Shown piece by piece: positions 8,004-15,938 of a stretch of DNA of 41,051 nucleotides. A program made the position numbers and the translations under genes. The stretch comes from Candidatus Bathyarchaeota archaeon RBG_16_48_13. Lineage in GTDB: Archaea > Thermoproteota > Bathyarchaeia > RBG-16-48-13. The notes under the pieces are model-generated. The model saw nothing but the letters and a program-made list of their open reading frames with translations. It was not told the origin of the DNA and searched no databases. The stretch's first letter is position 1; each line of letters starts with the position of its first letter. The stretch covers positions 10,263 through 51,313 of the forward strand of contig MEZH01000016.1 of assembly GCA_001775995.1 (NCBI GenBank), written 5' to 3'.

Positions 8004-9452
8004 TTGAAGAAAAGATTCCTTACAACGAACCAGGGCGTTCCCGTCTCCGACAACCAGAGCTCGCTCACAGTCGGCGACCGCGGACCCGTCCTGCTGCAGG
8101 ACGTCCATCTGATCGAGAAGCTCGCGCACTTCGACCGCGAGCGCATACCCGAGCGCGTCGTCCACGCGAAGGGCGCCGGTGCGCACGGCTACTTCCAGGT
8201 GTACAAGAGCATGGAGAAGTACACCTGCGCGAATTTCCTCCAAGACCCGAAGAAGAAGACGCCGGTCTTCGTCCGCTTCTCGACGGTCGTCGGCGCACGA
8301 GGATCAGCGGATTCGGCGCGTGATCCCAGGGGCTTCGCGGTGAAGTTCTACACCGAGGAAGGAAACTACGACCTGGTGGGCAACAATCTGCCGGTCTTCT
8401 TCATCCGAGACGCGATAAAGTTCCCCGACATGGTGCACGCCTTCAAGCCCGCCCCAGACACAGGATACCCCACGAGCTCTTCGGCGAACAGCCGCTTCTG
8501 GGACTTTATCTCCCTCCACCCGGAATCGACCCACATGATCACCTGGCTCTTCTCGGACAGGGGTACGGTGAAGAGCTACAGGAAGATGGAGGGGTTCGGC
8601 GTCAATACCTACAAATGGGTGAACTCCAAGGGCAAGGAGGTCTACGTCAAGTACCACTGGAAGCCTAAAGAGGGGATAGAGACAATCGACCGCCATGAAT
8701 CCACCCGCCTCGCTGGCGAGGACCCTGACATCGCGACCCGCGACCTGCGAGAGACGATTGCCTCCGGCAAGACCGTAGAATACGAGTTGCGCGTCCAGAT
8801 CATGGAGACGGCCGACGAGCTGAAACTGGATTTCGATCCACTCGATGCGACGAAGACCTGGCCCGAGGACAAGTATCCGCTGATGCCGGTGGGAAAGATG
8901 GTGCTCGACCGCAACCCCGAGAACTTCTTCGCAGAAACGGAGCAAGCCGCCTTCAGCCCGGGCTCCATCGTCCCGGGAGTCGACTTCTCCACCGACAAGC
9001 TCCTCCAAGGAAGAGTCTTCTCCTACGCGGACACGCAGAGGCATCGACTCGGCGCCAACTACCTGCAACTGCCGGTCAATCGGCCAAAGGCGCAGGTGGA
9101 CAACAACCAGCGCGACGGCGCCATGCAGTACGCGCCCTACGGCGGAGGAACGGTCAATTACGAGCCCAACACCCTGGCGGGCGGGATGCCACAGGAAGCA
9201 TCGGCCATCGCCGTGAGCACGCCGAACATCGAGGGCAGAATCATCCGCAAGAAGATCGGTCTGACGAACAACTTTGAGCAGGCAGGCAAACGCTACTGCT
9301 CACTTAACAAGACGGATCAGGACCACCTGGTCGGGAACATCGCGGACTCGCTGGGCCACGCGGACAAGCCGATCCAGCAGCGCATGGTCGAGAATCTGAC
9401 CAAAGCCGACAATGAGCTAGGCAAGAGAGTAGCAAAAGAACTTAAGCTCTAA
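8004..9452 (+). CDS. katA: Heme catalase (clade 3 type)
   Basis: Monofunctional catalase, 482 residues, splitting hydrogen peroxide to water and oxygen. Visible signatures: catalytic His54 in RVVHAKGAGAHG, the RFSTV and ARDPRGFAVKFYT blocks, catalytic Asn near 127 in LVGNNLPVFF, and the heme-ligand motif RVFSYADTQ with Tyr341. The size fits small-subunit catalases. The start is TTG 8004, with GGGAGGT at 7988-7994 about 9 nt upstream. It is controlled with the divergent PerR-like gene and followed by a hairpin terminator. Third positions are more GC-rich than in most neighbours, compatible with acquisition from bacteria, which I cannot test here. Confidence 0.96.
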   Translation: MKKRFLTTNQGVPVSDNQSSLTVGDRGPVLLQDVHLIEKLAHFDRERIPERVVHAKGAGAHGYFQVYKSMEKYTCANFLQDPKKKTPVFVRFSTVVGARGSADSARDPRGFAVKFYTEEGNYDLVGNNLPVFFIRDAIKFPDMVHAFKPAPDTGYPTSSSANSRFWDFISLHPESTHMITWLFSDRGTVKSYRKMEGFGVNTYKWVNSKGKEVYVKYHWKPKEGIETIDRHESTRLAGEDPDIATRDLRETIASGKTVEYELRVQIMETADELKLDFDPLDATKTWPEDKYPLMPVGKMVLDRNPENFFAETEQAAFSPGSIVPGVDFSTDKLLQGRVFSYADTQRHRLGANYLQLPVNRPKAQVDNNQRDGAMQYAPYGGGTVNYEPNTLAGGMPQEASAIAVSTPNIEGRIIRKKIGLTNNFEQAGKRYCSLNKTDQDHLVGNIADSLGHADKPIQQRMVENLTKADNELGKRVAKELKL

Positions 9453-9454
9453 AA

Positions 9455-9478
9455 CGCGCCAATCACGGCGCGCTTTTT
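9455..9478 (+). terminator. Hairpin with T-run after catalase
   Basis: CGCGCC (9455-9460), loop AATCAC, GGCGCG (9467-9472), then C and TTTTTCTTTC, starting 2 nt after the catalase stop. It looks like an intrinsic terminator, unusual in form for an archaeon. Confidence 0.65.
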
Positions 9479-9497
9479 CTTTCAAGGTTCAGCGTCA

Positions 9498-9505
9498 GCG
9501 CGCGC
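9498..9505. repeat. GCGCGCGC element inside a small inverted repeat
   Basis: The octamer lies between TTCAAG (9481-9486) and CTTGAA (9505-9510), an inverted repeat that could fold with the GC element in its loop. It is downstream of the catalase terminator. Confidence 0.55.
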
Positions 9506-9690
9506 TTGAAGCAGAGGAAAAATTTCAAATAGCTGCTTTCTTCCTAATTTTTGAGAACTCACGATCTCTCGAAAAGCGCATGCCTAACGGTTCGTAGCGA
9601 AGAGTAGGCCCAACGCTCGCTTACACTGGGATTGGGTAGCCCTTGGGGCACGTAGAGCAAGAATGCTTCGTCGGAGAAGAGGGGAGCCCT

Positions 9691-10260
9691 ATGTTTAGAA
9701 ATCGAGAAGGAATACGCCAACGAGTTCAGGAGATTGTAGAGAGATTTCGCCAAAAAGGAGCCACAAGTCCAGAAAAGGCCATGACGACCCAAGAGCTAGG
9801 GTTGCCGCCGCGTTTTGAAGATGCCATGCATCGAAGACTCGGTCAATCAGGCATCTTCGTTGAGGTGAACGGCAAATACTACTTGAATGAAGAACGACTC
9901 AAACGGGTCCAAGAGCAACGCGCCAAGGCGGGGTCTAGAATCGACGGAAGCATCGGAGCGGGTCAACCCACCTGGTTCCGGATTGCCGGGATTCTGCTCA
10001 TGCTGCCGATCGGCGTCATCGTCGCCCTTGCCCTGTTCTTCATTCTCGGCTCAAGAATAGGGTCCTTTCCTGGGGAATTCCTCATTATCGTGACGGCCAT
10101 CTTGCTGGCGTTGACCGTGGCCAGGCTGTTATTCTGGAGGTCTAGAAGGAGATATTGGCGGGGGCGCGGCGGTTCTGGTGGATTGTTCTCCAGCGCGCGG
10201 ACGCTTCAAGAATGGCTCAATGCGAGCCAAGACTTCAGGATCTCAGTGTGGCCGGATTAG
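9691..10260 (+). CDS. Membrane protein with N-terminal winged-helix-like domain
   Basis: 189 residues from ATG 9691, which has GAGGGGA upstream; an earlier in-frame start (9643) adds 16 unconserved residues. The first 75 residues resemble a short winged helix (SPEKAMTTQELGL, then RLGQSGIFVEVNGKYYLNEERL). Two membrane helices follow (about 97-118 and 126-146), then an Arg-rich segment. This matches small archaeal membrane proteins with a helix-turn-helix-like head, whose role is unknown. Its TAG overlaps the TAA of the convergent carboxypeptidase gene within the four bases TTAG. Confidence 0.75.
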   Translation: MFRNREGIRQRVQEIVERFRQKGATSPEKAMTTQELGLPPRFEDAMHRRLGQSGIFVEVNGKYYLNEERLKRVQEQRAKAGSRIDGSIGAGQPTWFRIAGILLMLPIGVIVALALFFILGSRIGSFPGEFLIIVTAILLALTVARLLFWRSRRRYWRGRGGSGGLFSSARTLQEWLNASQDFRISVWPD

Positions 10261-11249
10261 ACGGCTTCGCACATCGCTATGAACATGGCCTTCACCTGCT
10301 TGAACGTCGCACCGCTGTTCAGGCTGGTTTTCTTTGAGCTTGAGCTGTCCCACCCACTCATGACTTCCGTCATGAATCCCGCCGCGCCTTTGCTCGCCGC
10401 ACCGCCGTACGAATTTCCTGACCCGCAACCGCTGCCGACCGAGAACGTCCATTTACTTGTTACACCCAGCGCTGATTGTATTCCGGAGAGAAGGCTCTTC
10501 ACTTTGTTTGCGTCCGTCTTCGCTTGACTGGTCGTGGCGCTACACCATGTTTGCGGAGATGCTCCCTGATGCAGGTTCCAGTATATCCGGGGGTGGTACT
10601 TGTTCCAAGCGTTTATGAGAGCTTGAGCCTCCTTTTCGCTGTTCGCGGAGGTCCCGGAGTATGAGTCGGTGTTCGAATGGCTCAGCGAACTGGGCCAATT
10701 CGGACCGAAGTTCCTGTTGAGGTTGACGCCGCATTTCCCTCCGTCTTTGGCCGGGTCTTTCGCAGTCATCCAGGAGGGCACGTTGTAGTTGGTTCTCCCC
10801 CACCTGTAGTCAACGATTGGGACGATCAGGACGTAGTTGTTTTGGAGGATTTGTTTTGCGTAGGTATCGCCGCTTGTGAGGAGCCATTTGACCAGTGAGT
10901 AGAGGACTTCTTCTCCGTAGAACTCGTTGCCGTGAAGGTAGCTGTCCACCATCACCGGGGCGCCGTTGGGGTTGCCGAACTTGAAGAGGATTATGTCCCA
11001 GCCGTATGTGCCGCTGCTCTTGCCTATGCTCTCATAGGTTCCGCGGTACTGATTGGCCAAGGACATGAACGCTGGGATCACCGCTTCTTTCTTGGTCCAT
11101 GGCAGATAGCTCGAAGGTACTCCCCCGTAGGAGATCTTGCCGGTTGCCGGATATGACAGAGCCACGGCTTGCACGGGCTGCACTTGGATGCCGAATGACG
11201 CCACTGCGATGATGACCAGCAGTATGGCCAATACCTTAAGCATTCTCAT
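10257..11249 (-). CDS. Secreted M14 family zinc carboxypeptidase
   Basis: Secreted metallopeptidase of 330 residues. A signal peptide (about 1-30, ending SFGIQVQPVQAVA) precedes the M14 fold. Zinc ligands are H106 and E109 (LHGNE) and H227 (NLHQG); the NLNRNFGPNW block is diagnostic, and the general base is E295 (GFMTEV). M14 enzymes remove C-terminal residues from peptides or cleave peptidoglycan-like links. It lies 11 nt after the glycosidase gene and shares a near-identical signal-peptide end with it, so both are probably exported together for polymer breakdown outside the cell. Confidence 0.9.
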   Translation of the reverse strand: MRMLKVLAILLVIIAVASFGIQVQPVQAVALSYPATGKISYGGVPSSYLPWTKKEAVIPAFMSLANQYRGTYESIGKSSGTYGWDIILFKFGNPNGAPVMVDSYLHGNEFYGEEVLYSLVKWLLTSGDTYAKQILQNNYVLIVPIVDYRWGRTNYNVPSWMTAKDPAKDGGKCGVNLNRNFGPNWPSSLSHSNTDSYSGTSANSEKEAQALINAWNKYHPRIYWNLHQGASPQTWCSATTSQAKTDANKVKSLLSGIQSALGVTSKWTFSVGSGCGSGNSYGGAASKGAAGFMTEVMSGWDSSSSKKTSLNSGATFKQVKAMFIAMCEAV

Positions 11250-11260
11250 TGCTTGTTACC

Positions 11261-12937
11261 TCAGACCGTGGGCCCGCTGGACAGGCTGTCGCCGTAGACC
11301 GTGAGCCCAGCCTGCACGTTTGTCGCTGATAATATGCCGAAGTCCACGTGGGTCGCAGCGGCGCCGCCCGAGTTCACAGTTAGCTGAAGCACCTTCGTCC
11401 CGTCGACGTACATCTCAGCAAGTCTCTGCCCGGCGTCGTAGCGTATCTCTACGCTGTGCCAGCTGTTGGCAGACACTACTTTGGAGGAAGTCACGTATGA
11501 CCCTGCGGCGTAGAGCTCCCACCTGTTGGTGCTTCCCGTTCGCCTTATCCCGGCCGTTGCGAGGGATTTTGTTCCGTCAGAGAGGCGGATCAGGTAGAAC
11601 CTGTCACCCTCGTCTCTGAGCCAGCTGGAAGTGGAGCTGACGATGCGGACGTATCCCTTTGCGAAGGCCTTCTGCAGAGGGTCCACATTTTCGTACAAGT
11701 AGGCGTTCTCGGTCCCGCTTGAGGTTCCAGAAGTCGTGAATCGAGCGCTGTAAGCGCCCTGGTATGGCGTGTATTTCCCGATAGTTACGGTCTCGCCCGA
11801 AGTCTTGCTTGACCCGCTCCAGGCGCCGGCATCTCCAGATTCAAAGTTGTCTTCAAACGCATCGTCCGAAGGCGTAGGGGCAGGCGTAGGCGAGGGCGTA
11901 GGGTTGGGTGTTGTGCTCGACGACTCAGGGTATTTCGTGAGCTCGTAGTACGCGGGCTTCGGGGCGGTTCCGCTGTAGATGTTGAAGGCCATGCTGCTCG
12001 CTTCTCTGGCCTGCCACATCCAGGCGTAGGTTATGGTAATGATCCCGGCGCTTAGGAATTTCTGGAGGCTGAGCTTGTAAAACTGCGTGACGAAGGCGCT
12101 GTCCTTGCTGTCGCTGCCGTACTCGATGACCCACAGGGGGACGCCGGCCGCTTTGACCTGCGACACGAGGGTGTTCCAGTCGCTCCAGGTGACGTGGTAT
12201 CTCGTGCTGCTCGGGTCGGCGGGGTCGAGATATTCCGTGACCGCGAATGCGTCAAACATCTTGTACACGGACTGATCGTATTTGCCAGTCGCTGGGGTGT
12301 AGGACAGGGTGAAGCGGCAGGCTACCATGTGCTTCGGGTCCACCGATTTCACCGCGGTGTAACTATTCTGGAAGAGGGTCTGGAATTGGCTTTTGTCTTG
12401 GCTTGTCCAAGGATACTTCCAGGGCTCGTTCATCACGGCCCAATTATCCACGGCAGGGTAGTCTTTGAGCTGTGCGACCACGGCTTTCAGGTACCGGAGA
12501 TAGTATCCCTGGACGGTAGAACTGGACACGATGTCATAGTAGTCGTTCACCCACGTCGGTAAGCCGAGGTCGTAGGTGAACTGCGTCCAGAAGGTGATCC
12601 CCACCTTTATGCCGTACTTGTCCGCTATCTGGAGGACGCGCTTGTAATTGTTCATGGCCGTGGTCGACAGACGAGCGCTGCTGCTGGAGAATGTGGGCTC
12701 CGTCACGGACCAGAGTATCCGCACGTTTATGTGTTTGATTCCGTCTTTTGCGAACCGCGAGAAATCCGCTGTCAGAGTCGAGTTGGGTTCGCCCCAAGCG
12801 TTTCCTGAAGACAGGTAGTTGATGCCCGCGACCAGCGTAGCCTGTGCCTGCGCCGGCCTCACTTGAACGCCGAAGGATGCCAGTGAAATAAGGAGCAGGG
12901 TCACCAGCAGCGTCAAAGGCGCTTTGTGCTTCATCAT
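11261..12937 (-). CDS. Secreted GH5-like glycoside hydrolase with C-terminal lectin-like domain
   Basis: 558 residues. Signal peptide to about residue 32 (SFGVQVRPAQAQA), a TIM-barrel domain of clan GH-A type (about 35-337) with acid/base E171 in VMNEP and nucleophile E272 in WVIEYGS, a Pro-Thr linker (about 339-358), and a beta-sandwich C-terminus (about 362-555, FEDNFESGDAGAWSGS) resembling LamG/concanavalin-like carbohydrate-binding or lyase folds. The substrate is probably a beta-linked polysaccharide; the exact GH family cannot be fixed by eye. The ATG has GGAGGA 10 nt upstream. It is first gene of an operon with the M14 carboxypeptidase. Confidence 0.85.
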   Translation of the reverse strand: MMKHKAPLTLLVTLLLISLASFGVQVRPAQAQATLVAGINYLSSGNAWGEPNSTLTADFSRFAKDGIKHINVRILWSVTEPTFSSSSARLSTTAMNNYKRVLQIADKYGIKVGITFWTQFTYDLGLPTWVNDYYDIVSSSTVQGYYLRYLKAVVAQLKDYPAVDNWAVMNEPWKYPWTSQDKSQFQTLFQNSYTAVKSVDPKHMVACRFTLSYTPATGKYDQSVYKMFDAFAVTEYLDPADPSSTRYHVTWSDWNTLVSQVKAAGVPLWVIEYGSDSKDSAFVTQFYKLSLQKFLSAGIITITYAWMWQAREASSMAFNIYSGTAPKPAYYELTKYPESSSTTPNPTPSPTPAPTPSDDAFEDNFESGDAGAWSGSSKTSGETVTIGKYTPYQGAYSARFTTSGTSSGTENAYLYENVDPLQKAFAKGYVRIVSSTSSWLRDEGDRFYLIRLSDGTKSLATAGIRRTGSTNRWELYAAGSYVTSSKVVSANSWHSVEIRYDAGQRLAEMYVDGTKVLQLTVNSGGAAATHVDFGILSATNVQAGLTVYGDSLSSGPTV

Positions 12938-13026
12938 TTGTAGTGTTCCTCCGTTGAGTCAACCCCGTGTTCCGCTTTGCTGCCCCAAGCGCGACATGAG
13001 TTGCCCTCGGAATCTTTGGCGCATGG

Positions 13027-13101
13027 TTTTTAGCCTTTTTTGAGAAGATCCATTGAGATGATTAGTCAAGTGCACTTGACTAAGCTTTGGCTGGCTAAAA
13101 A
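13027..13101. promoter_or_regulatory. Promoter/operator region of the secreted hydrolase operon
   Basis: On the - strand GGCTAAAAACC (about 13035-13025) can be the TATA box for the glycosidase gene. Upstream lies a perfect 22-bp palindrome, 13062-13083, with half-site TTAGTCAAGTG and its complement. An outer inverted repeat, TTTTTAGCC (13027-13035) and GGCTAAAAA (13093-13101), brackets it. The spacing suits an activator or sugar-responsive regulator; the protein that binds is unknown. Alternatively the outer pair may help terminate the HTH-RDD gene. Confidence 0.6.
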
Positions 13102-13191
13102 GCGCGAGCGTTCCAGCGCTGTTCTATAGAAATTGCCATGCCTGCGCCGTGATTTTCCATGCCAAAAAGCTCGGTTAGGAAGTGGCGTTGG

Positions 13192-14007
13192 CTAGGAGGA
13201 AGACTTGGTTTCAGGCGCCGGAGGGGCCTCAATTTGGCTCTCTTCGGGCTTCTTAATTCGATGAGGAAGATGGGGAACAAGCGCGCGGGCGCTGCGGGGG
13301 ACCCTGAGCTTGGGCTGCACGTCGGTGACCGTCGTGCCGGAGTACTTGTCGAAGAACCTGAGATATCTTTCGTCCTTAAGCCTTCTCCCGGCCCAGAGAT
13401 CGACGGGCAAGAGGAAGACCTTGCCCAGGTTCCTGACGGCCGCCTGGTCGTAGGACAGCTTCTTGCCTTCCACGTGTATCGCCTTGATGCCTATCAGGAA
13501 CTTGCCCAGCGTCTGCCCAGAGAAGCCCTCCAGCAGAGTTGAGTAGAGGAAGAAGAAGGCGAGAAAGAACATTATGCTGATGTTCAGCATGCCGAGGGTG
13601 ACCGGGAAGAGGAGGAAAGGTATGCTGGGCAAAGCAGCGGCCACGACGAGGGATAGGCCGAAGTCAATGAGAAAGGCGAAGACCCGCTTCTTTACGTTGG
13701 AGACAGAGTAGATGAGCTTCCTGCCCACGGACTTGACGTCGAGCCGCCACTCCTGTATGTATTTGATGACGTTGATCGCGTTCTGACCAGCGATGCTTAG
13801 CCGATACCTGCCTTCCGGTGTCTGTTCCAGGAATTCCTCCTGGGTCCTCAGGTGGAAGCTCAGTTTCCCTGTGCCGACGCCGAAGGTCTTGGCGAGTTCG
13901 GTGAAGGAGCACTCCTTCTTCTCGTCAAGGTAGAGAATGATCTTCCTCCTCAAGGGGTGCGACAGTACCGAGAGGACCCTTGAGACTATGTCTTCATCTA
14001 CATGCAT
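13192..14007 (-). CDS. HTH (ArsR-like) - RDD membrane protein
   Basis: 271 residues. An N-terminal winged helix (about 1-75, SHPLRRKIILYLDE, FTELAKTFGVGTGKLSFHL) is fused to an RDD domain (about 100-235) with its marks: an Arg before the first helix (KKRVFAFLIDF), LLEGFSGQTLGKFLIGIKAI, AAVRNLGKVFLLPVD and a late FFDKYSGT. RDD proteins are poorly understood membrane proteins, some linked to Na/H exchange. The fusion suggests a membrane-held DNA-binding protein. The C-terminus is a Pro/Glu-rich tail. The start is the second in-frame Met (MHVDEDIV), which has GGAAG upstream; Met 14034 is less likely. Confidence 0.85.
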   Translation of the reverse strand: MHVDEDIVSRVLSVLSHPLRRKIILYLDEKKECSFTELAKTFGVGTGKLSFHLRTQEEFLEQTPEGRYRLSIAGQNAINVIKYIQEWRLDVKSVGRKLIYSVSNVKKRVFAFLIDFGLSLVVAAALPSIPFLLFPVTLGMLNISIMFFLAFFFLYSTLLEGFSGQTLGKFLIGIKAIHVEGKKLSYDQAAVRNLGKVFLLPVDLWAGRRLKDERYLRFFDKYSGTTVTDVQPKLRVPRSARALVPHLPHRIKKPEESQIEAPPAPETKSSS

Positions 14008-14321
14008 TGCTAGTCTTCCGCTGAAACCGAACAAACGGTCACAATGCCGTTATACCGCGATCGTGTTTAAACGTTGCTGTTTTGACTGGTTACCCTGACG
14101 ATTCCGTCTGGGGATGGAGGAATAAGTCAAGAAGACCCCAAAAAAGGAAAAGAGATGAGGCTCGCAAGAGGGGTCTGCGTGGAGTCTCCGATTCACGTTC
14201 CTCATAGGTGAGGAGGGACGAATGAGGCGTGTTGGGGGCAACTCCGGAGAGTCATATTGGCATCCCTGAGAGGATGTTGGCAAAAAGAAAAAGGATGTGG
14301 ATAGCGCTTCCATGAACTGAT

Positions 14322-14585
14322 CTACAAGAGCTTCAGAGCTTCTTCCCTTGGGATAGCTATCAACGTCTCTGAGGTCATTACCTCTCTCATGTCAATGGCC
14401 AGCTTCATTGCATCTTTCTCGCTGGGTGCCTCAAAAATCAAGACGCCATCATATCGTCCCAGAGTCCAGTAGGATCCGATGATGTTTATCCCTTTCTTCT
14501 TGAGTTCGCTGAACATTTTTGTGACTTGGCTAGTGCTTTCTTTGGCTGGCTTCACCTTGGACTTGCTCAACATTATGAAAATCAA
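14322..14585 (-). CDS. GYD domain protein
   Basis: Small ferredoxin-like protein of about 87 residues with the GYD motif in SYWTLGRYDGVLIFEAPSEKDAM and a C-terminal TSETLIAIPREEA strand. GYD proteins are common in archaea and probably form dimeric alpha/beta barrels; function unknown. TTG 14585 restores the expected first strand (IFIMLSKSK) and has GGGG about 8 nt upstream; ATG 14573 would be leaderless behind TAATTTAT but cuts that strand. The longer frame to 14726 overlaps the DUF952 gene and is not conserved-looking. Confidence 0.75.
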   Translation of the reverse strand: MIFIMLSKSKVKPAKESTSQVTKMFSELKKKGINIIGSYWTLGRYDGVLIFEAPSEKDAMKLAIDMREVMTSETLIAIPREEALKLL

Positions 14586-14652
14586 AAAACAAGCCCCACA
14601 TAAATTATCCAGAGAAATGCTTTTAGAGTTTCCTCCGCGCGCATAGGGAAAG

Positions 14653-15033
14653 TCAGTGACCGCGCCCCGAGCATGGGGGCTTGTGCCTACTCTGGCGTAT
14701 CCCCTTCGGAGGCACGAACATGCCATTCTTAGCCGGCTCGAAATCTATGACCTTCACAACTGCATTGATGTTCAAAGGCCCGTAAATGTGAGGATAAAGC
14801 TCACTACCTTCAGCGCCTTCGTATCTGATTTCTGATTGTACTCTGCCAGTTTCTATAGAGAGGAGAACGAGCCCTTTCTGAGAGCGGAACAGTGTATTTG
14901 CCACCTTGACTATCTGTTTTGAGGTGGAACAATGTACGAAGCCCTCCGAATCCAGCGTATCACCGCGATAGACACCTTCCAGCTTTGCATTTTCCCACTG
15001 TTCACATCTTGTGATGTGGAAGATGATGCTCAC
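14653..15033 (-). CDS. DUF952 family protein
   Basis: Protein of 126 residues with the DUF952 pattern: IIFHITRCEQWENAK at the start, LDSEGFVHCST, then YPHIYGPLNINAVVKV. The family is sometimes annotated as glutathione S-transferase domain-like, and its biochemical role is unknown; the conserved FVHCS resembles an active-site or ligand pocket. GTG 15033 is preferred over GTG 15042 because GGGTGA then has correct spacing. The tail after about 115 is Arg/His-rich and less typical. Confidence 0.8.
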   Translation of the reverse strand: MSIIFHITRCEQWENAKLEGVYRGDTLDSEGFVHCSTSKQIVKVANTLFRSQKGLVLLSIETGRVQSEIRYEGAEGSELYPHIYGPLNINAVVKVIDFEPAKNGMFVPPKGIRQSRHKPPCSGRGH

Positions 15034-15152
15034 ATTAATCACCCTTCGGACATGCTGAAACCTTCATGCTAGCAGTTATTTCTGTCTAGCTGCAATCTCT
15101 CCGCAGCATCGCAAGAGTCGACTCGCAGGCTCCACCGGCTCGAAATAGCTTT

Positions 15153-15203
15153 CTTGCTGACCAAAAGAGCGCGCGCGGATAAGTAAGTCAATGGGTCAGC
15201 AAG
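15153..15203. repeat. Inverted repeat with GCGCGCGC in its loop
   Basis: CTTGCTGACC (15153-15162) and GGTCAGCAAG (15194-15203) are perfect 10-bp inverted repeats. The 31-nt loop holds GCGCGCGC at 15169-15176. It begins 5 nt after the ParB-like gene's stop (that gene runs on -), so it could be a termination or processing structure. Confidence 0.6.
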
Positions 15204-15207
15204 GAGT

Positions 15208-15711
15208 TCAGGGACAACTGGTGCGTTTCTCTACTTCAGTGAATGGAAGGGTGTCGACCGCTTGATGGAAGAAGAGCTTCATGAAGTAGCGCATAACGCG
15301 GAACGCGACTCTGGTGTGCCCATCTTTCTTTGGTTTAGGCTGGAAAAATCCTTTCTTCGTCATGTAGAATATCACGCTCGGGAAGACACCCTCAAGGGCA
15401 CATGGTATCTCCTTCTGCCCTAATTGACGGTAGGCATGGTATCTGTGGTGACCATCCACCACGGCATATAGATCGCGCTTCGGATGCTTGATCACGATGA
15501 TCGGTTCAAGGTCTTGGCCCTCCGCTATTCTTCTACCATATCGGCACACCACGTCGCTTTGAACCTTCGAATCCGAAACGATTTTCTCAGCAGGCAACTT
15601 AATCACGTACTTCGCTGGATTAACGTACACGTCGGGGTTGAACAAGTATCCGGCTTTCTGAAGGGCAACCTCAGTCCGCTTGGGTAACTCAGGGATTGCA
15701 GTCTTTGACAT
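15208..15711 (-). CDS. ParB/sulfiredoxin-like domain protein (paralogue 1)
   Basis: 167 residues. The core holds a ParB/Srx-superfamily domain: YVIKLPAEKIVSD, then LEPIIVIKHPKRDLYAVVDGHHRYHAYRQLG and a downstream FYMTKKGFFQPKPK segment. The DGHHR loop binds nucleotide or phosphate in this superfamily, which includes DNA-binding ParB, sulfiredoxin and the archaeal serine kinase SerK. There is no helix-turn-helix after it, so a ParB partition role is unlikely; a small kinase-like or nucleotide-binding role is possible. A second copy lies at 36817-37371. ATG 15711 has GGTG 9 nt upstream. Confidence 0.75.
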   Translation of the reverse strand: MSKTAIPELPKRTEVALQKAGYLFNPDVYVNPAKYVIKLPAEKIVSDSKVQSDVVCRYGRRIAEGQDLEPIIVIKHPKRDLYAVVDGHHRYHAYRQLGQKEIPCALEGVFPSVIFYMTKKGFFQPKPKKDGHTRVAFRVMRYFMKLFFHQAVDTLPFTEVEKRTSCP

Positions 15712-15938
15712 GGATAATTGCACCGCCTATCTCCCGGGTCCTAGAAATGGACTATCGGAAACGCCAGAGGTCTTGTCCTCAGACCCCTTCAATCTCATGT
15801 TGTGAACTGCACAGCCGGTTCCCGGTGCAAGGCTGAACATCAATTTGTTGCGAGCCATTTTGCGCATCTTCGCTGAACAGGATGATCTTTTGACGGGCGG
15901 ACCATGGAAGAGGAGAAAAAGGGGCCGCCGCAGTCGTT

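Noticed and set aside
8304-9068. 254-codon ORF on -
   Set aside because: Antisense shadow of the GC-rich catalase gene.
14050-14313. 87-codon ORF on - between the HTH-RDD and GYD genes
   Set aside because: No ribosome site, no conserved features, and it runs through the HTH-RDD promoter.
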